Notes: generated by a model not told the origin, from the sequence alone. DNA of 64,000 bases from Halomonas llamarensis (GCF_023555005.1 NZ_JAMJPJ010000007.1:62001-126000); one strand, 5' to 3'. Shown: positions 42,098 to 49,623, counted from the stretch's first letter. A program made the numbers and translations.

Positions 42098-42735
42098 GCG
42101 ATATGAGTCTTCTACCCCATGGCCCGCTGCTGGAACGGCTGCTGGCGGGCGAGTTTATCTGCGCGGTGAGCGACGAAAGCGCCTTCAAGCGCCTGCAGGA
42201 TGACGCCACGCGCGAAGCCATCGATGACTACCTGCGCCCGCTCAATCGCCGCGTGGCCAGCAGCCAGGATGAAGGCGTCTATTTTCTTGCCTGGCGTCAG
42301 CTGGATGACAGCGCGCGGGACCAGCTCGCCCGCCAACTGGGCGACACCGTCAACAGCCTGCTGCCGCTGCTGGAATGGCTACAGCTGGTGCAGGAAGCCC
42401 TGGGCCGCGACAGCGTGCTATCCCCCGGCGATGTGCTTAAGCCTGGCGAGCTACAGGCCAAAAGCGAAGATAACCCCAGCCTGCGCGAACGCATTGAGCG
42501 CCTGGCCACCGACAGCTTTTTTGGCTCCCAAAGCGACCAGCTGGACGCCCAGGTCAAGCAGGTGTTCAAGCGGTTGAGAGAGCACGGCTACCTGCTGCAG
42601 CCCCACTCGGACCGCCAGGTGTTCCTGGTCACCGGCAAGGTCGACTACCTGCTCGAACTGGTGCGCTTTATTCGCGATGAAGAGCACCTGCCGGTGGACG
42701 ACGAAGGCGAGGACACCCAGGAGGCGCTGCTGTGA
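42094..42735 (+). CDS. KITE-type subunit (JetB/MksE-like)
   Basis: This 213-residue protein lies between the SMC gene and a kleisin-like gene, overlapping both by 4 bp, the place of the winged-helix KITE subunit (JetB, MukE, MksE). The sequence shows PLLERLLAGEFICAVSDESAFKRLQDDATREAIDDYLRPLNRRVASSQDEGVYFLAW, then a C-terminal helical part with VKQVFKRLREHGYLLQPHSDRQVFLVTGKVDYLLELVRFI, which fits a winged helix. It has GAGGAGG before the start. Assignment rests on size, fold features and operon position more than on strict motifs. Confidence 0.75.
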   Translation: MSDMSLLPHGPLLERLLAGEFICAVSDESAFKRLQDDATREAIDDYLRPLNRRVASSQDEGVYFLAWRQLDDSARDQLARQLGDTVNSLLPLLEWLQLVQEALGRDSVLSPGDVLKPGELQAKSEDNPSLRERIERLATDSFFGSQSDQLDAQVKQVFKRLREHGYLLQPHSDRQVFLVTGKVDYLLELVRFIRDEEHLPVDDEGEDTQEALL

Positions 42736-43976
42736 ACGACGCGGAAACGCCAGGGCTGGAAAGCCGCCTGGTCACCACCGGGGTGGAACGTCTGGCCCTG
42801 CTGGGCCGCCACGCTGACGCGCTGATGCAGGGCTACGCCAACGATCAAGTCCCCCTTGAGGGGCTGAGCCACACCGCGCTGCGCAAGCTGCTAAGCGCGC
42901 GGATTGTCTGGCGGCCCGACGAGCAGGGCGGCCTCAAGCTGACCCCTAAGGTGCGCGAGCTGATCGCCGAAATGGTGGCCGATGAAGCCCGGCGCCACGT
43001 CAACGCCGATGTAGCCGAAGCGCTGGAGCTGATCCGCAGCCTGATCGAGAGCTATCGCGATTCTAGCAGCCGCGGCGACTACTGGCAGCAGGAGCAGCAA
43101 CTGTTGCGCCTGCGCCAGGCGGTGGATGACATGAACGGCCGCTTCGCCGACGCCATCGACAGCCTGTGGCAGCGGCTCAACAGTGACTTTGGTTTTGTCA
43201 GCCAGCTCAACGACAAGGTGCGTGAAAACGACCGCGCGCAAAAGCAGGTGGTCCGCCTGCTCGATGGGCTGGCGCTGATCGACTTTGACGAGCTGATTGA
43301 GCTGGTGGGCAGCGACGGCACCCTGCGCAAGGTGTTGATCAGCCAACTGCAGCAACAGCTCAGCCAGCACTACACCAGCCTGCGCGAAGTGCAGCACCGC
43401 CTGATCGAGTTGATGGCGCGTTTTCGCCGCATGCAGGCACGCAGCCGCCTGGTCTCCGGCATGGCCGCCTTCCTGCGCGAGCACCCCGGCTTCACCCCCG
43501 GCAACTACGCCCGCCGCAGCGAGGTACCGGCGCTGTTCAACCACGCAGCACCCCTCACCGCCGCCGGGGCCGTGGCGCTGGACCGCGCCCAAGACGTGCC
43601 CACCATCAGCGCGCTGCTGCAAAATGTGCCCACGCCGTTACGTGCCGCCCAGTCGGCCACCGCGGCACGCCCGGCGGAACACGTTGAAGACACGCTCATC
43701 GCCGCCCGCCAGCAGGCCCTCAAGGATGACGTCGAAACCTTCTACCTCAACGTGGTGGACCGCGCCGAGCACGACCCCATCAGCGCTCTGGACTACCTCA
43801 ACCAAAGCGAGCTGGAGTGGCCTGCCGAAATCTGGCTGTTCCAGGTCATCGCCGAGCACCAGGGCCTACCGCATAGCGAGCAGCGCGCGTTTCATCTTCA
43901 TCAGCAGGAAGAACGGGCGAGCGCCTACAACGATGTGAAGCTAATCCGCGACGTTTCGTTAGGCCTGGCGGTGTAA
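42732..43976 (+). CDS. kleisin-type subunit (JetA/MksF-like)
   Basis: This 414-residue, almost wholly helical protein fits the kleisin of a Wadjet/Mks complex, which bridges the SMC heads. The N-terminus has a winged-helix-like part (GLSHTALRKLLSARIVWRPDEQGGLKLTPKVRELIAEM). A long helical middle and C-terminal blocks such as DDVETFYLNVVDRAEHDPISALDYLNQSELEWPAEIWLFQVIAEHQ follow. It overlaps the KITE-type gene by 4 bp and ends 2 bp before the JetD-like gene. In canonical Wadjet operons the kleisin is first; here it is third. Confidence 0.75.
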   Translation: MNDAETPGLESRLVTTGVERLALLGRHADALMQGYANDQVPLEGLSHTALRKLLSARIVWRPDEQGGLKLTPKVRELIAEMVADEARRHVNADVAEALELIRSLIESYRDSSSRGDYWQQEQQLLRLRQAVDDMNGRFADAIDSLWQRLNSDFGFVSQLNDKVRENDRAQKQVVRLLDGLALIDFDELIELVGSDGTLRKVLISQLQQQLSQHYTSLREVQHRLIELMARFRRMQARSRLVSGMAAFLREHPGFTPGNYARRSEVPALFNHAAPLTAAGAVALDRAQDVPTISALLQNVPTPLRAAQSATAARPAEHVEDTLIAARQQALKDDVETFYLNVVDRAEHDPISALDYLNQSELEWPAEIWLFQVIAEHQGLPHSEQRAFHLHQQEERASAYNDVKLIRDVSLGLAV

Positions 43977-43978
43977 CG

Positions 43979-44860
43979 ATGGATGACCAGACGCTAACCG
44001 CTAAGGTCTACAGCAAATTAAGCGACGTGGATCGCCAACTGCGTAAGCAGACGTGGGTCGACAAGAAGCGCAGCCAACAGTGGGTGGCGGCCTTCATTCG
44101 CTGGTGTGATGCGCAGCATATTGAGCTTGGCCTCAGAATTAGCCATCAATCGCTGCGCTTTGATCGCGCCCTTATCGAGCAGGTGAACGCTGCGCTCGAA
44201 AGCCAACGACTGACCACCATTGAGCAATGGCAAAGCGGCTTGACCAGTGCGGCGCAAGCGGAGCAGGGCATCGATGAAGATAAAACCAACCGCGAAGGCC
44301 CGCGCGCCCAGCGGGTGTTGGTGAACACACCCGCCAGCCCACCCGCTTGGCTGTCGGCCCAGCTGCGCTCAATGCACGATGTCGACTGGCGAGATATAAA
44401 CCTGGAAGCGTGCGACGTGCTTATCCAGGTCGAAAACCTGGACAGCTTTTACGCCTTTTCACCGCAAATCCCCGCGCTAAACGACTACAAACAGCCGCTG
44501 GTGGTCTACCGCGGCGACAGCCACTACGGCGGCGGCTTCAAGCAACTTGCCAGCGCCTGGAACGCGACCCAAAAGCCGCACCTCTATGCAGGCGACTTCG
44601 ATATAAAAGGCGTCAGCATCGCGCTTTCCAGCGGCGCCACGCACCTTCTACTCCCGCCGCTAGCATGGCTCACCGAGCAGGCCACTACACTCCACGACCC
44701 CGCCAAACAACTCGACCACCGCCGTCGGATTGAGCACCACCGCGACCAATTACCCATCGCACATCCGCTACAGCCGTATCTAACGCTACTACTCGACCAG
44801 CAGCGCGGGCTAAGGCAGCAGTGGTTGGGCAAACAACTGGAGAGGGTGGCGCTGGCGTGA
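43979..44860 (+). CDS. JetD-like TOPRIM nuclease subunit
   Basis: JetD subunits are topoisomerase VI A-like nucleases that cut the DNA trapped by the SMC complex. In this 293-residue protein the TOPRIM-type residues are visible: E152 in VLIQVENLDSFYAF, then VVYRGDSHYGGGF, and D206/D208 in YAGDFDIKGVSIAL. The N-terminal 120 residues are helical and basic and probably bind DNA. It is shorter than many JetD proteins (about 350-400). As the last gene of the operon, immediately after the kleisin-like gene, it completes the four-subunit set. Confidence 0.8.
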   Translation: MDDQTLTAKVYSKLSDVDRQLRKQTWVDKKRSQQWVAAFIRWCDAQHIELGLRISHQSLRFDRALIEQVNAALESQRLTTIEQWQSGLTSAAQAEQGIDEDKTNREGPRAQRVLVNTPASPPAWLSAQLRSMHDVDWRDINLEACDVLIQVENLDSFYAFSPQIPALNDYKQPLVVYRGDSHYGGGFKQLASAWNATQKPHLYAGDFDIKGVSIALSSGATHLLLPPLAWLTEQATTLHDPAKQLDHRRRIEHHRDQLPIAHPLQPYLTLLLDQQRGLRQQWLGKQLERVALA

Positions 44861-45053
44861 TGATTGAAACCGGCAAAACGCACAGGCACGCGAATTCTGG
44901 CTATGCCGCCGAAATTGGCTTTGCTCTCAAGGGAATCAATGGGGTAGAGTCAAATGAAGTGGCTGCAAAGCCTCGATCAATGCGCCGTCGCGTTTATTGA
45001 GGTTTTGTAGCGGGGCGTAGCGTTGATTCACTGTTAGAGCCCAGGGAGGTTAA

Positions 45054-45413
45054 ATGGAAGGGATGGCTGATCAGGATTTTAGGGTCGTATTTGGCCGAAC
45101 AAAGATCGATTACGATCCGACCAAAGAAACTGCCAATCGGGCAAAGCATGGATACTCCCTTGAAAGCGCCGTTTATCTACTCGAGCGGATCATGCTTCCA
45201 CTAGGTGGCAAAGTGCATTACGCAGTAAGTGATCCCTTTCACGAAAATGGAGAAGTGCGGCACATGCATATGAGTGTTGATGACGATGGGATAGTGGTTC
45301 TCATGGTCACAACAATGCGTTCTGATGAAACTGTACGGATTATCTCTTTTCGCCGGGCCCACGAGAGTGAGCGGCTTCGATTCGAGCAATTGACGGGATA
45401 CCGTGAGTCATGA
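45054..45413 (+). CDS. BrnT-like toxin homologue, orphan (cassette 1)
   Basis: This 119-residue protein matches the BrnT pattern: IDYDPTKETANRAKHGYSLESAVYLLER at the N-terminal half and RIISFRRAHESERLRFEQL at the end. BrnT is a RelE-like ribonuclease toxin normally followed by the BrnA antitoxin. Here the next gene, in a separate cassette, bears no resemblance to BrnA. The central loop between the blocks is longer than in classical BrnT. AGGGAGG lies 4 nt before the ATG. It is either an orphan toxin, an inactive homologue, or paired with an unrecognised antitoxin. Confidence 0.7.
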   Translation: MEGMADQDFRVVFGRTKIDYDPTKETANRAKHGYSLESAVYLLERIMLPLGGKVHYAVSDPFHENGEVRHMHMSVDDDGIVVLMVTTMRSDETVRIISFRRAHESERLRFEQLTGYRES

Positions 45414-45414
45414 G

Positions 45415-45498
45415 CTCTAACCAGTGCAGGCACCGCGACGCCCTTTACATTGCGCCTTCGGCTCCATTCCAAGGACGCGCATGCTGCAGGCGTTAGAT
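45415..45498 (+). other. attC site 1
   Basis: The inverse core CTCTAAC (45415-45421) and core GTTAGAT (45492-45498) bound imperfect inverted arms (TGCAG at 45425-45429, CTGCA at 45484-45488, plus CGCG in both arms). This closes the BrnT cassette. Confidence 0.8.
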
Positions 45499-45541
45499 GT
45501 AGATGCATTTCAGGAAAACCTGATAACGAGCGGAGGAAGTC

Positions 45542-45805
45542 ATGACGAAACTCGCAACGAGAAAGAAGCAAATCGAAGACCTTGAGGGGTTTCAAATTGA
45601 AATCTTCGATGGATTCGGTAATCCGGCCAACCTCGACGCGCAAGGCTTGCCCGGCTACGGCTATCAACGAAAAGCCCCGGGGAACATGACGGTCGTTTCA
45701 TGGAAGGGACGGTTCCAGCAGAACTATCCCGGCTACACTTGTGATGTACTTCACAAAGATGGATCCGTTGCGCATGGAAATACCAAGCTCAGTAGTGTGC
45801 GCTAA
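45542..45805 (+). CDS. hypothetical protein (cassette 2)
   Basis: This 87-residue soluble protein has no recognised family. It has a basic N-terminus and a compact beta-rich look with several Gly-Tyr pairs (GLPGYGYQRKAPGNMTVVSWKGRFQQNYPGYTCDVLH). GGAGGAAG precedes the ATG. It fills one integron cassette on its own between attC 1 and attC 2. Function unknown. Confidence 0.7.
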   Translation: MTKLATRKKQIEDLEGFQIEIFDGFGNPANLDAQGLPGYGYQRKAPGNMTVVSWKGRFQQNYPGYTCDVLHKDGSVAHGNTKLSSVR

Positions 45806-45819
45806 TTCTACTCGTACAC

Positions 45820-45885
45820 ATCTAACACGGCGCTCAACGTGACTGGGTTACGCTTTGCTTCACCCAGCACGTTAGCTGGTTAACA
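45820..45885 (+). other. attC site 2
   Basis: The inverse core ATCTAAC is at 45820-45826. AACGTG-A-CTGGGT (45836-45848) pairs with ACCCAG-CACGTT (45862-45873) leaving one extrahelical A, the hallmark of attC recombination strands. The right core is either GTTAGCT (45871-45877, matching the reciprocal core of cassette 3) or GTTAACA (45879-45885, better spacing). Confidence 0.78.
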
Positions 45886-46352
45886 TGACAGGTACGCTCA
45901 CGACAGACGTTGAAAGAATTGTATGGGGTGGTTTGGCGGGTATAACCGTATATGTCATTGGTCAACTGCTCTCGAAGTTTTTTATCGAGCCTCTGCATGA
46001 GTTGAGAAAGGCCGCTGGCGAAGTACGGTTCAATCTTGCGTTTCACGCACCTACGATTCACACACCCATTGGTCGTTCTGAGGAGATCTCGGAAGCCGCT
46101 CGTCAAGCACTGATGAAAAGCTCCTGCGATCTGATAGCTAAGTTGCACGCGGTTCCTGGGTTCACCATCGTTCGGCATTTGTACTTTGGTGCCCTACCAA
46201 ATACAAGAGATGTAGGAGCAGCAGCTGTTCAGCTTCGCGGATTTTCTACCTATGTACATGAGAAAAGCGACAAGGCTAACGAAAATATAGAAGTCATTAA
46301 TAAGCGCGTAGCCAAAATTGAGTCTCTATTACGTTTGAAACCACTAGAATAA
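45885..46352 (+). CDS. hypothetical membrane-anchored protein (cassette 3)
   Basis: This 155-residue protein has one N-terminal membrane helix (IVWGGLAGITVYVIGQLLSKFF), then a cytoplasmic helical domain with a coiled-coil-like C-terminus (ENIEVINKRVAKIESLLRL). I recognise no family, although such one-helix proteins are common among cassette genes. The start codon directly follows the right end of attC 2, typical of cassette genes with minimal leaders. Function unknown. Confidence 0.68.
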   Translation: MTGTLTTDVERIVWGGLAGITVYVIGQLLSKFFIEPLHELRKAAGEVRFNLAFHAPTIHTPIGRSEEISEAARQALMKSSCDLIAKLHAVPGFTIVRHLYFGALPNTRDVGAAAVQLRGFSTYVHEKSDKANENIEVINKRVAKIESLLRLKPLE

Positions 46353-46362
46353 GTGACGGAAC

Positions 46363-46446
46363 AGCTAACTAGGCCAAGCACGGCGACAGCTTTTGCGTTG
46401 CGGCTTCGCCTCCACTACAAAGCCGTGTGTGTTGGCGGCGTTATAT
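46363..46446 (+). other. attC site 3
   Basis: The inverse core AGCTAAC (46363-46369) and core GTTATAT (46440-46446) enclose arms GGCCAA/TTGGC and CACGGC/GCCGTG. It closes cassette 3 and opens the Shedu cassette. Confidence 0.78.
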
Positions 46447-46467
46447 GTCTAAGGATGGCTAATTGAG

Positions 46468-47721
46468 ATGATTGAGTTCAGAGAGATAAACAACAAGATT
46501 ATTTTTTCCTACTCAAGCGAGTATCCAGGGCCTGCGTGGGTGTATCGCGAGTTGGATGATAGCGGACAGGTAACGATAATTAAGGCTTTCTCATTCACCC
46601 GCAATGAACTGATTTCCTCGCAGGAAAAAGATAATGAGGATGCACCTATTGAATTTGAGGTAGCTAGCAGGATTGGAGAATACTATTGCTTTCCAAAGAA
46701 TGTCTTGTCACTTGATCACGATCTTTATATTCATGAAGGCGTTAGTCTGGAAAGGAAGCTGTTTATAGCAGAACGCAACATATCAATTTTCCCAAAAATT
46801 GATCGAATGGTTTCGCGGTCAATATATGTGGGTGGCGATAATGAAAATGCAATTCCAGAATCAGTGTTTAGAGACTTGCTAAAAAAATTTCCCAATACAT
46901 ATGAATTAAACAGGTATGCGTCGGCTCGCATCAGTAGTATTTTATCGTCATACTTGGATGAAAAGGAAGACTACGAAGAACAATACCAACAATATCTAAA
47001 TAAAAAGATAAGCAAAAAAGGTGCGAACCTAAAGATTAATTTTTCTGAGCTTGAGCTATTAAAATATTCCATCTTGCTAGAGAAGTTGAAATCCATGCTT
47101 GATGATGAGATTTCATATTCAGAAGCTCAATGGCAAGAAGAGTTGCTGCAGATTATCCTTCTGCTTTATCCAAAATATATATACGTTTTCAAAGAGGCAC
47201 CTGTAAGAGATGTATACAACAATGCCAATAGAAATATCGACTATTTGTTAATTGATTCAAGTGGAAGTGCGGATATCATAGAAATAAAAAAACCATTTGA
47301 TAAGTGTATTATTACTGAGCGAACCTATAGAGATAACCATATTCCTTTAAGAGAGCTTTCTGGGACTGTGATGCAGATTGAGAAGTATATATTTTACTTG
47401 AACAAGTGGGGGCGGAAAGGTGAAGAAAAATTAACGAAATACTACAAAGATGATATGGCAGATGATTTTCAGATCCGGATTACCAATCCAAGCGGAATAA
47501 TTATCATGGGTCGCAACAAAGGAATGACTGCTGTCCAGAAGCAAGACTTTGAAGTCATTAAAAGAAAATACAAAAACGTTATAGATATCATTACGTATGA
47601 TGATCTGATACAAAGGCTTGAGTTTACAATAGCTCAGTGGGCAGAAACACATAACAAAGCCATGCACCCGACCGCTACAGTCGCCGCCGCTCCTTCCGCG
47701 TCGGGTGATGGCTGGCGTTAG
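46468..47721 (+). CDS. Shedu-type nuclease SduA (DUF4263), cassette 4
   Basis: Shedu is a single-gene anti-phage system whose protein has a PD-(D/E)xK nuclease domain. The C-terminal half shows the expected pattern: WQEELLQIILLLYPKYIYV, D258 in NIDYLLIDSSG, D269 and the E272-I-K274 core in SADIIEIKKP, then the Gln-containing helix LSGTVMQIEKYIFYLNKW. The N-terminal 200 residues are the variable sensing part. The gene is strikingly AT-rich against its neighbours, pointing to transfer. The frame runs through attC 4, giving a non-native tail from about NKAMHPT onwards, a recognisable product of translating an attC site. Confidence 0.85.
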   Translation: MIEFREINNKIIFSYSSEYPGPAWVYRELDDSGQVTIIKAFSFTRNELISSQEKDNEDAPIEFEVASRIGEYYCFPKNVLSLDHDLYIHEGVSLERKLFIAERNISIFPKIDRMVSRSIYVGGDNENAIPESVFRDLLKKFPNTYELNRYASARISSILSSYLDEKEDYEEQYQQYLNKKISKKGANLKINFSELELLKYSILLEKLKSMLDDEISYSEAQWQEELLQIILLLYPKYIYVFKEAPVRDVYNNANRNIDYLLIDSSGSADIIEIKKPFDKCIITERTYRDNHIPLRELSGTVMQIEKYIFYLNKWGRKGEEKLTKYYKDDMADDFQIRITNPSGIIIMGRNKGMTAVQKQDFEVIKRKYKNVIDIITYDDLIQRLEFTIAQWAETHNKAMHPTATVAAAPSASGDGWR

Positions 47722-47723
47722 AC
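47649..47723 (+). other. attC site 4
   Basis: This is the clearest site: inverse core ACATAAC (47649-47655), arm AGCCAT-G-CACCCGA pairing perfectly with TCGGGTG-ATGGCT apart from one extrahelical G, and core GTTAGAC (47717-47723). It overlaps the end of the Shedu frame. Confidence 0.9.
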
Positions 47724-47726
47724 ATA

Positions 47727-48219
47727 TGCAAACAACTCTGCGAACACCAGAAAAAGCCGATTATGAGGCTATTGCGGCTTGGATCAGTGATAAGAAGGCC
47801 TGCTCCCGCTGGGCGGGGCCATCAGTGCCGTTTCCCTTTGCTGCAACCGATTTGCCTGAGCTGCTCGCCATTCAGGGAGGCTCAAGCTATTGTTTATCCG
47901 ATAGCGATAACCGCTGCGTTGGTTTTGGTCAGTTCTGGCCTGGAAAGCAGGGCGCCGTGCATATCGGCAGGATTATTATTTCGCCAGAGGCAAGAGGAAA
48001 GGGCACCGGCCGCTTGCTTTGCGAAAAGCTGATAGCACAGGCGAGACAATCAACAGGTGCGTCGACGGTGACGCTGCGCGTCTATCGAGACATCATGCCG
48101 CTCGTTCTTTGTATTCAAGCCTTGGCTTTTTTATCGTCGAGTCAGAATCCACAGATGACTTATTGTTCATGAGTACAGCGGCTAATGAGGTTGCAAGAGA
48201 GACCACGAGCAAACTATGA
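47727..48219 (+). pseudogene. GNAT-family N-acetyltransferase, frameshifted
   Basis: The frame from 47727 gives a GNAT domain with the acetyl-CoA-binding motif RIIISPEARGKGTGRLLCEKLI and runs to VTLRVYRD. There the expected continuation NHAARSLYSSLGFFIVESESTDDLLFMS moves into another frame, and the original frame ends at 48172 with a meaningless tail. One base missing near 48091 (GACATCATG where GACAATCATG would restore N-H-A-A-R) explains it. The restored frame ends at 48219 in an ATGA overlap with the next gene. It directly follows attC 4, so it may be a fifth cassette that lost its own attC, since no matching inverse core (GTCTAAC) follows. Confidence 0.75.
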
Positions 48220-48836
48220 ATTTACTCTTCCTCGGCACCTCAGCCGGTGTACCCACCAAAAGCAGAAACGTCTCCGGGGTCGCGTTGCGCGAGAGTAAGG
48301 GGAAGGGCTGGTACCTGATCGATTGTGGTGAGGGCACTCAGCATCAGGTTTTGCACACGAAACTGTCGCTTAATTCATTGAAAGCTATCCTGATTACCCA
48401 TGTGCACGGCGACCACTGCTATGGCTTTCCGGGCCTACTGGCGAGTGCGGCAATGAATGGCCGGACAGCGCCACTGACCATTGTGGCGCCCGCAGGCATC
48501 AAGGCATGGCTGGATGCCACCTATGAGGCCACCCAGCTATCGTTATCCTTCACCTTGGAGTTTGTCGCCTCTGATGACTTGCCAAGCGTTGAGTTTGAGA
48601 ACATCGCGGTTGCCACCTACAGGCTTTCACACCGCTCGCCGTCCTACGCCTATGAGTTTACGGAAAGAAAGGTGGACGCTGCTCTAGACGTCGATAAGTT
48701 GGCGCAAAAGGGGATTCCGAGAGGGCCGTTGTGGGGGCAGTTGAAGCAAGGGATTGATATTGAGTTCGCAGGGGAACGGTTAAAAAGCCGTGGCTTCTTG
48801 ATCTTCAAATACAAGCCAGTACTTGGCGCTGTTTAA
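48216..48836 (+). CDS. RNase Z-like metallo-beta-lactamase protein, C-terminally truncated
   Basis: The N-terminus fits tRNase Z/RNase BN: FLGTSAGVPTKSRNVSGVAL, the metal motif THVHGDHCYGFPG, and GIPRGPLWGQLKQGIDIEF. Full-length bacterial RNase Z has about 300 residues; this one stops at 206. It therefore lacks the later GDT Asp and C-terminal His that complete the zinc site. The last 20 residues do not resemble the family. It is either a degenerate copy with the true gene elsewhere, or a truncated protein left at the edge of the accessory region. Its start overlaps the GNAT end. Confidence 0.7.
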   Translation: MNLLFLGTSAGVPTKSRNVSGVALRESKGKGWYLIDCGEGTQHQVLHTKLSLNSLKAILITHVHGDHCYGFPGLLASAAMNGRTAPLTIVAPAGIKAWLDATYEATQLSLSFTLEFVASDDLPSVEFENIAVATYRLSHRSPSYAYEFTERKVDAALDVDKLAQKGIPRGPLWGQLKQGIDIEFAGERLKSRGFLIFKYKPVLGAV

Positions 48837-48870
48837 GCCCTGATGACCGAAGCCGATGAGGAGATGAATC

Positions 48871-49524
48871 ATGCAGACGTTGAGAATTGACCTGGTGTCC
48901 GATGTCGCATGCCCGTGGTGCGCGATCGGCTATCGGCGCTTGGAGCAAGCGTTAGAAACCCTTGATGGCGGGATCGACGTTGAGCTCTACTGGCAGCCCT
49001 TCGAACTCAACCCGGATATGCCGCCCGAGGGCGAGCCGATCCTAGAGCACTTGTGCCGCAAGTACGGCAAGGACGCCGCTAGCATGGAGCAGACCCAGCG
49101 CGAGATTATGGCCCAGGCCGAAGCGTTGGGGCTAAATTTCCGCGGCGCCCTTGAGCGTCGGGCGAACAATACCTTCGCGGCCCACCGCGTGCTTACGTGG
49201 GCCGCAACGCAGAACCTAGAGACGCCCCTGCAGTTGGCACTGTTTGATGCCTACTTTGGTGAGGCGAAAAACCCTTCAGATCCCACTGTTCTGCGAGAGA
49301 AGGCCATAGAGGCTGGGCTTGACGGGGACGCTGCCGAGGCTATCGCCCGGTCCGATCAATACGCGGACGACGTTCGAGCGGCAGAGCAGCGATTCATGGA
49401 AGCAGGAGTAAGCGCGGTTCCAGGTTTCATTCTCAAAGGGCGCTACCTGATTTCTGGTGCCCAGCCCGCCGACGTGCTTGTCGATGCGCTTCGTCAGGTG
49501 GCCGAGGAAAACGCGAACCGCTAA
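48871..49524 (+). CDS. DsbA-family (FrnE-like) thiol oxidoreductase
   Basis: This is a 217-residue cytoplasmic thioredoxin-fold protein of the FrnE/HCCA isomerase branch. The redox motif CPWC is in SDVACPWCAIGYRRLEQAL close to the N-terminus. An inserted helical domain and the cis-Pro region GVSAVPGFILKGRYLISGAQ follow. There is no signal peptide, so it acts in the cytoplasm, probably as a disulfide isomerase or GSH-linked reductase. GAGGAG precedes the ATG. It is a single gene ending in a region with a hairpin shared with the convergent hydrolase gene. Confidence 0.88.
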   Translation: MQTLRIDLVSDVACPWCAIGYRRLEQALETLDGGIDVELYWQPFELNPDMPPEGEPILEHLCRKYGKDAASMEQTQREIMAQAEALGLNFRGALERRANNTFAAHRVLTWAATQNLETPLQLALFDAYFGEAKNPSDPTVLREKAIEAGLDGDAAEAIARSDQYADDVRAAEQRFMEAGVSAVPGFILKGRYLISGAQPADVLVDALRQVAEENANR

Positions 49525-49585
49525 TGTTTCAGAGGCTCCGGCCTGAGTTGCTACCAATAAGGCTGGTTCATATCGCAACGTCTTA

Positions 49586-49616
49586 AGCGCTGGCTTCAAG
49601 ACGCAAAGCCAGCGCT
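49586..49616. terminator. bidirectional hairpin between convergent genes
   Basis: AGCGCTGGCTT (49586-49596) and AAGCCAGCGCT (49606-49616) form a perfect 11-bp stem with a 9-nt loop between two convergent genes. The T-runs are short, but the position favours a shared terminator. Confidence 0.7.
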
Positions 49617-49623
49617 CAATCAA

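Larger units (their letters stand above)
45034..47723 (+). mobile_element. integron gene-cassette array without integrase (CALIN)
   Basis: Four consecutive attC-like sites separate four promoterless-looking genes all in one direction: a BrnT-like gene, two unknown genes and a Shedu gene. The left junction of the first cassette is GTTAGAG at 45033-45039. Three cassettes show an exact reverse-complement match between their left GTTNNNN motif and the inverse core at their own right end: GTTAGAG/CTCTAAC, GTTAGAT/ATCTAAC and GTTAGCT/AGCTAAC. The fourth matches at 6 of 7. That is expected because both halves join into one attC when a cassette circularises. No integrase gene is in the window. Confidence 0.85.
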
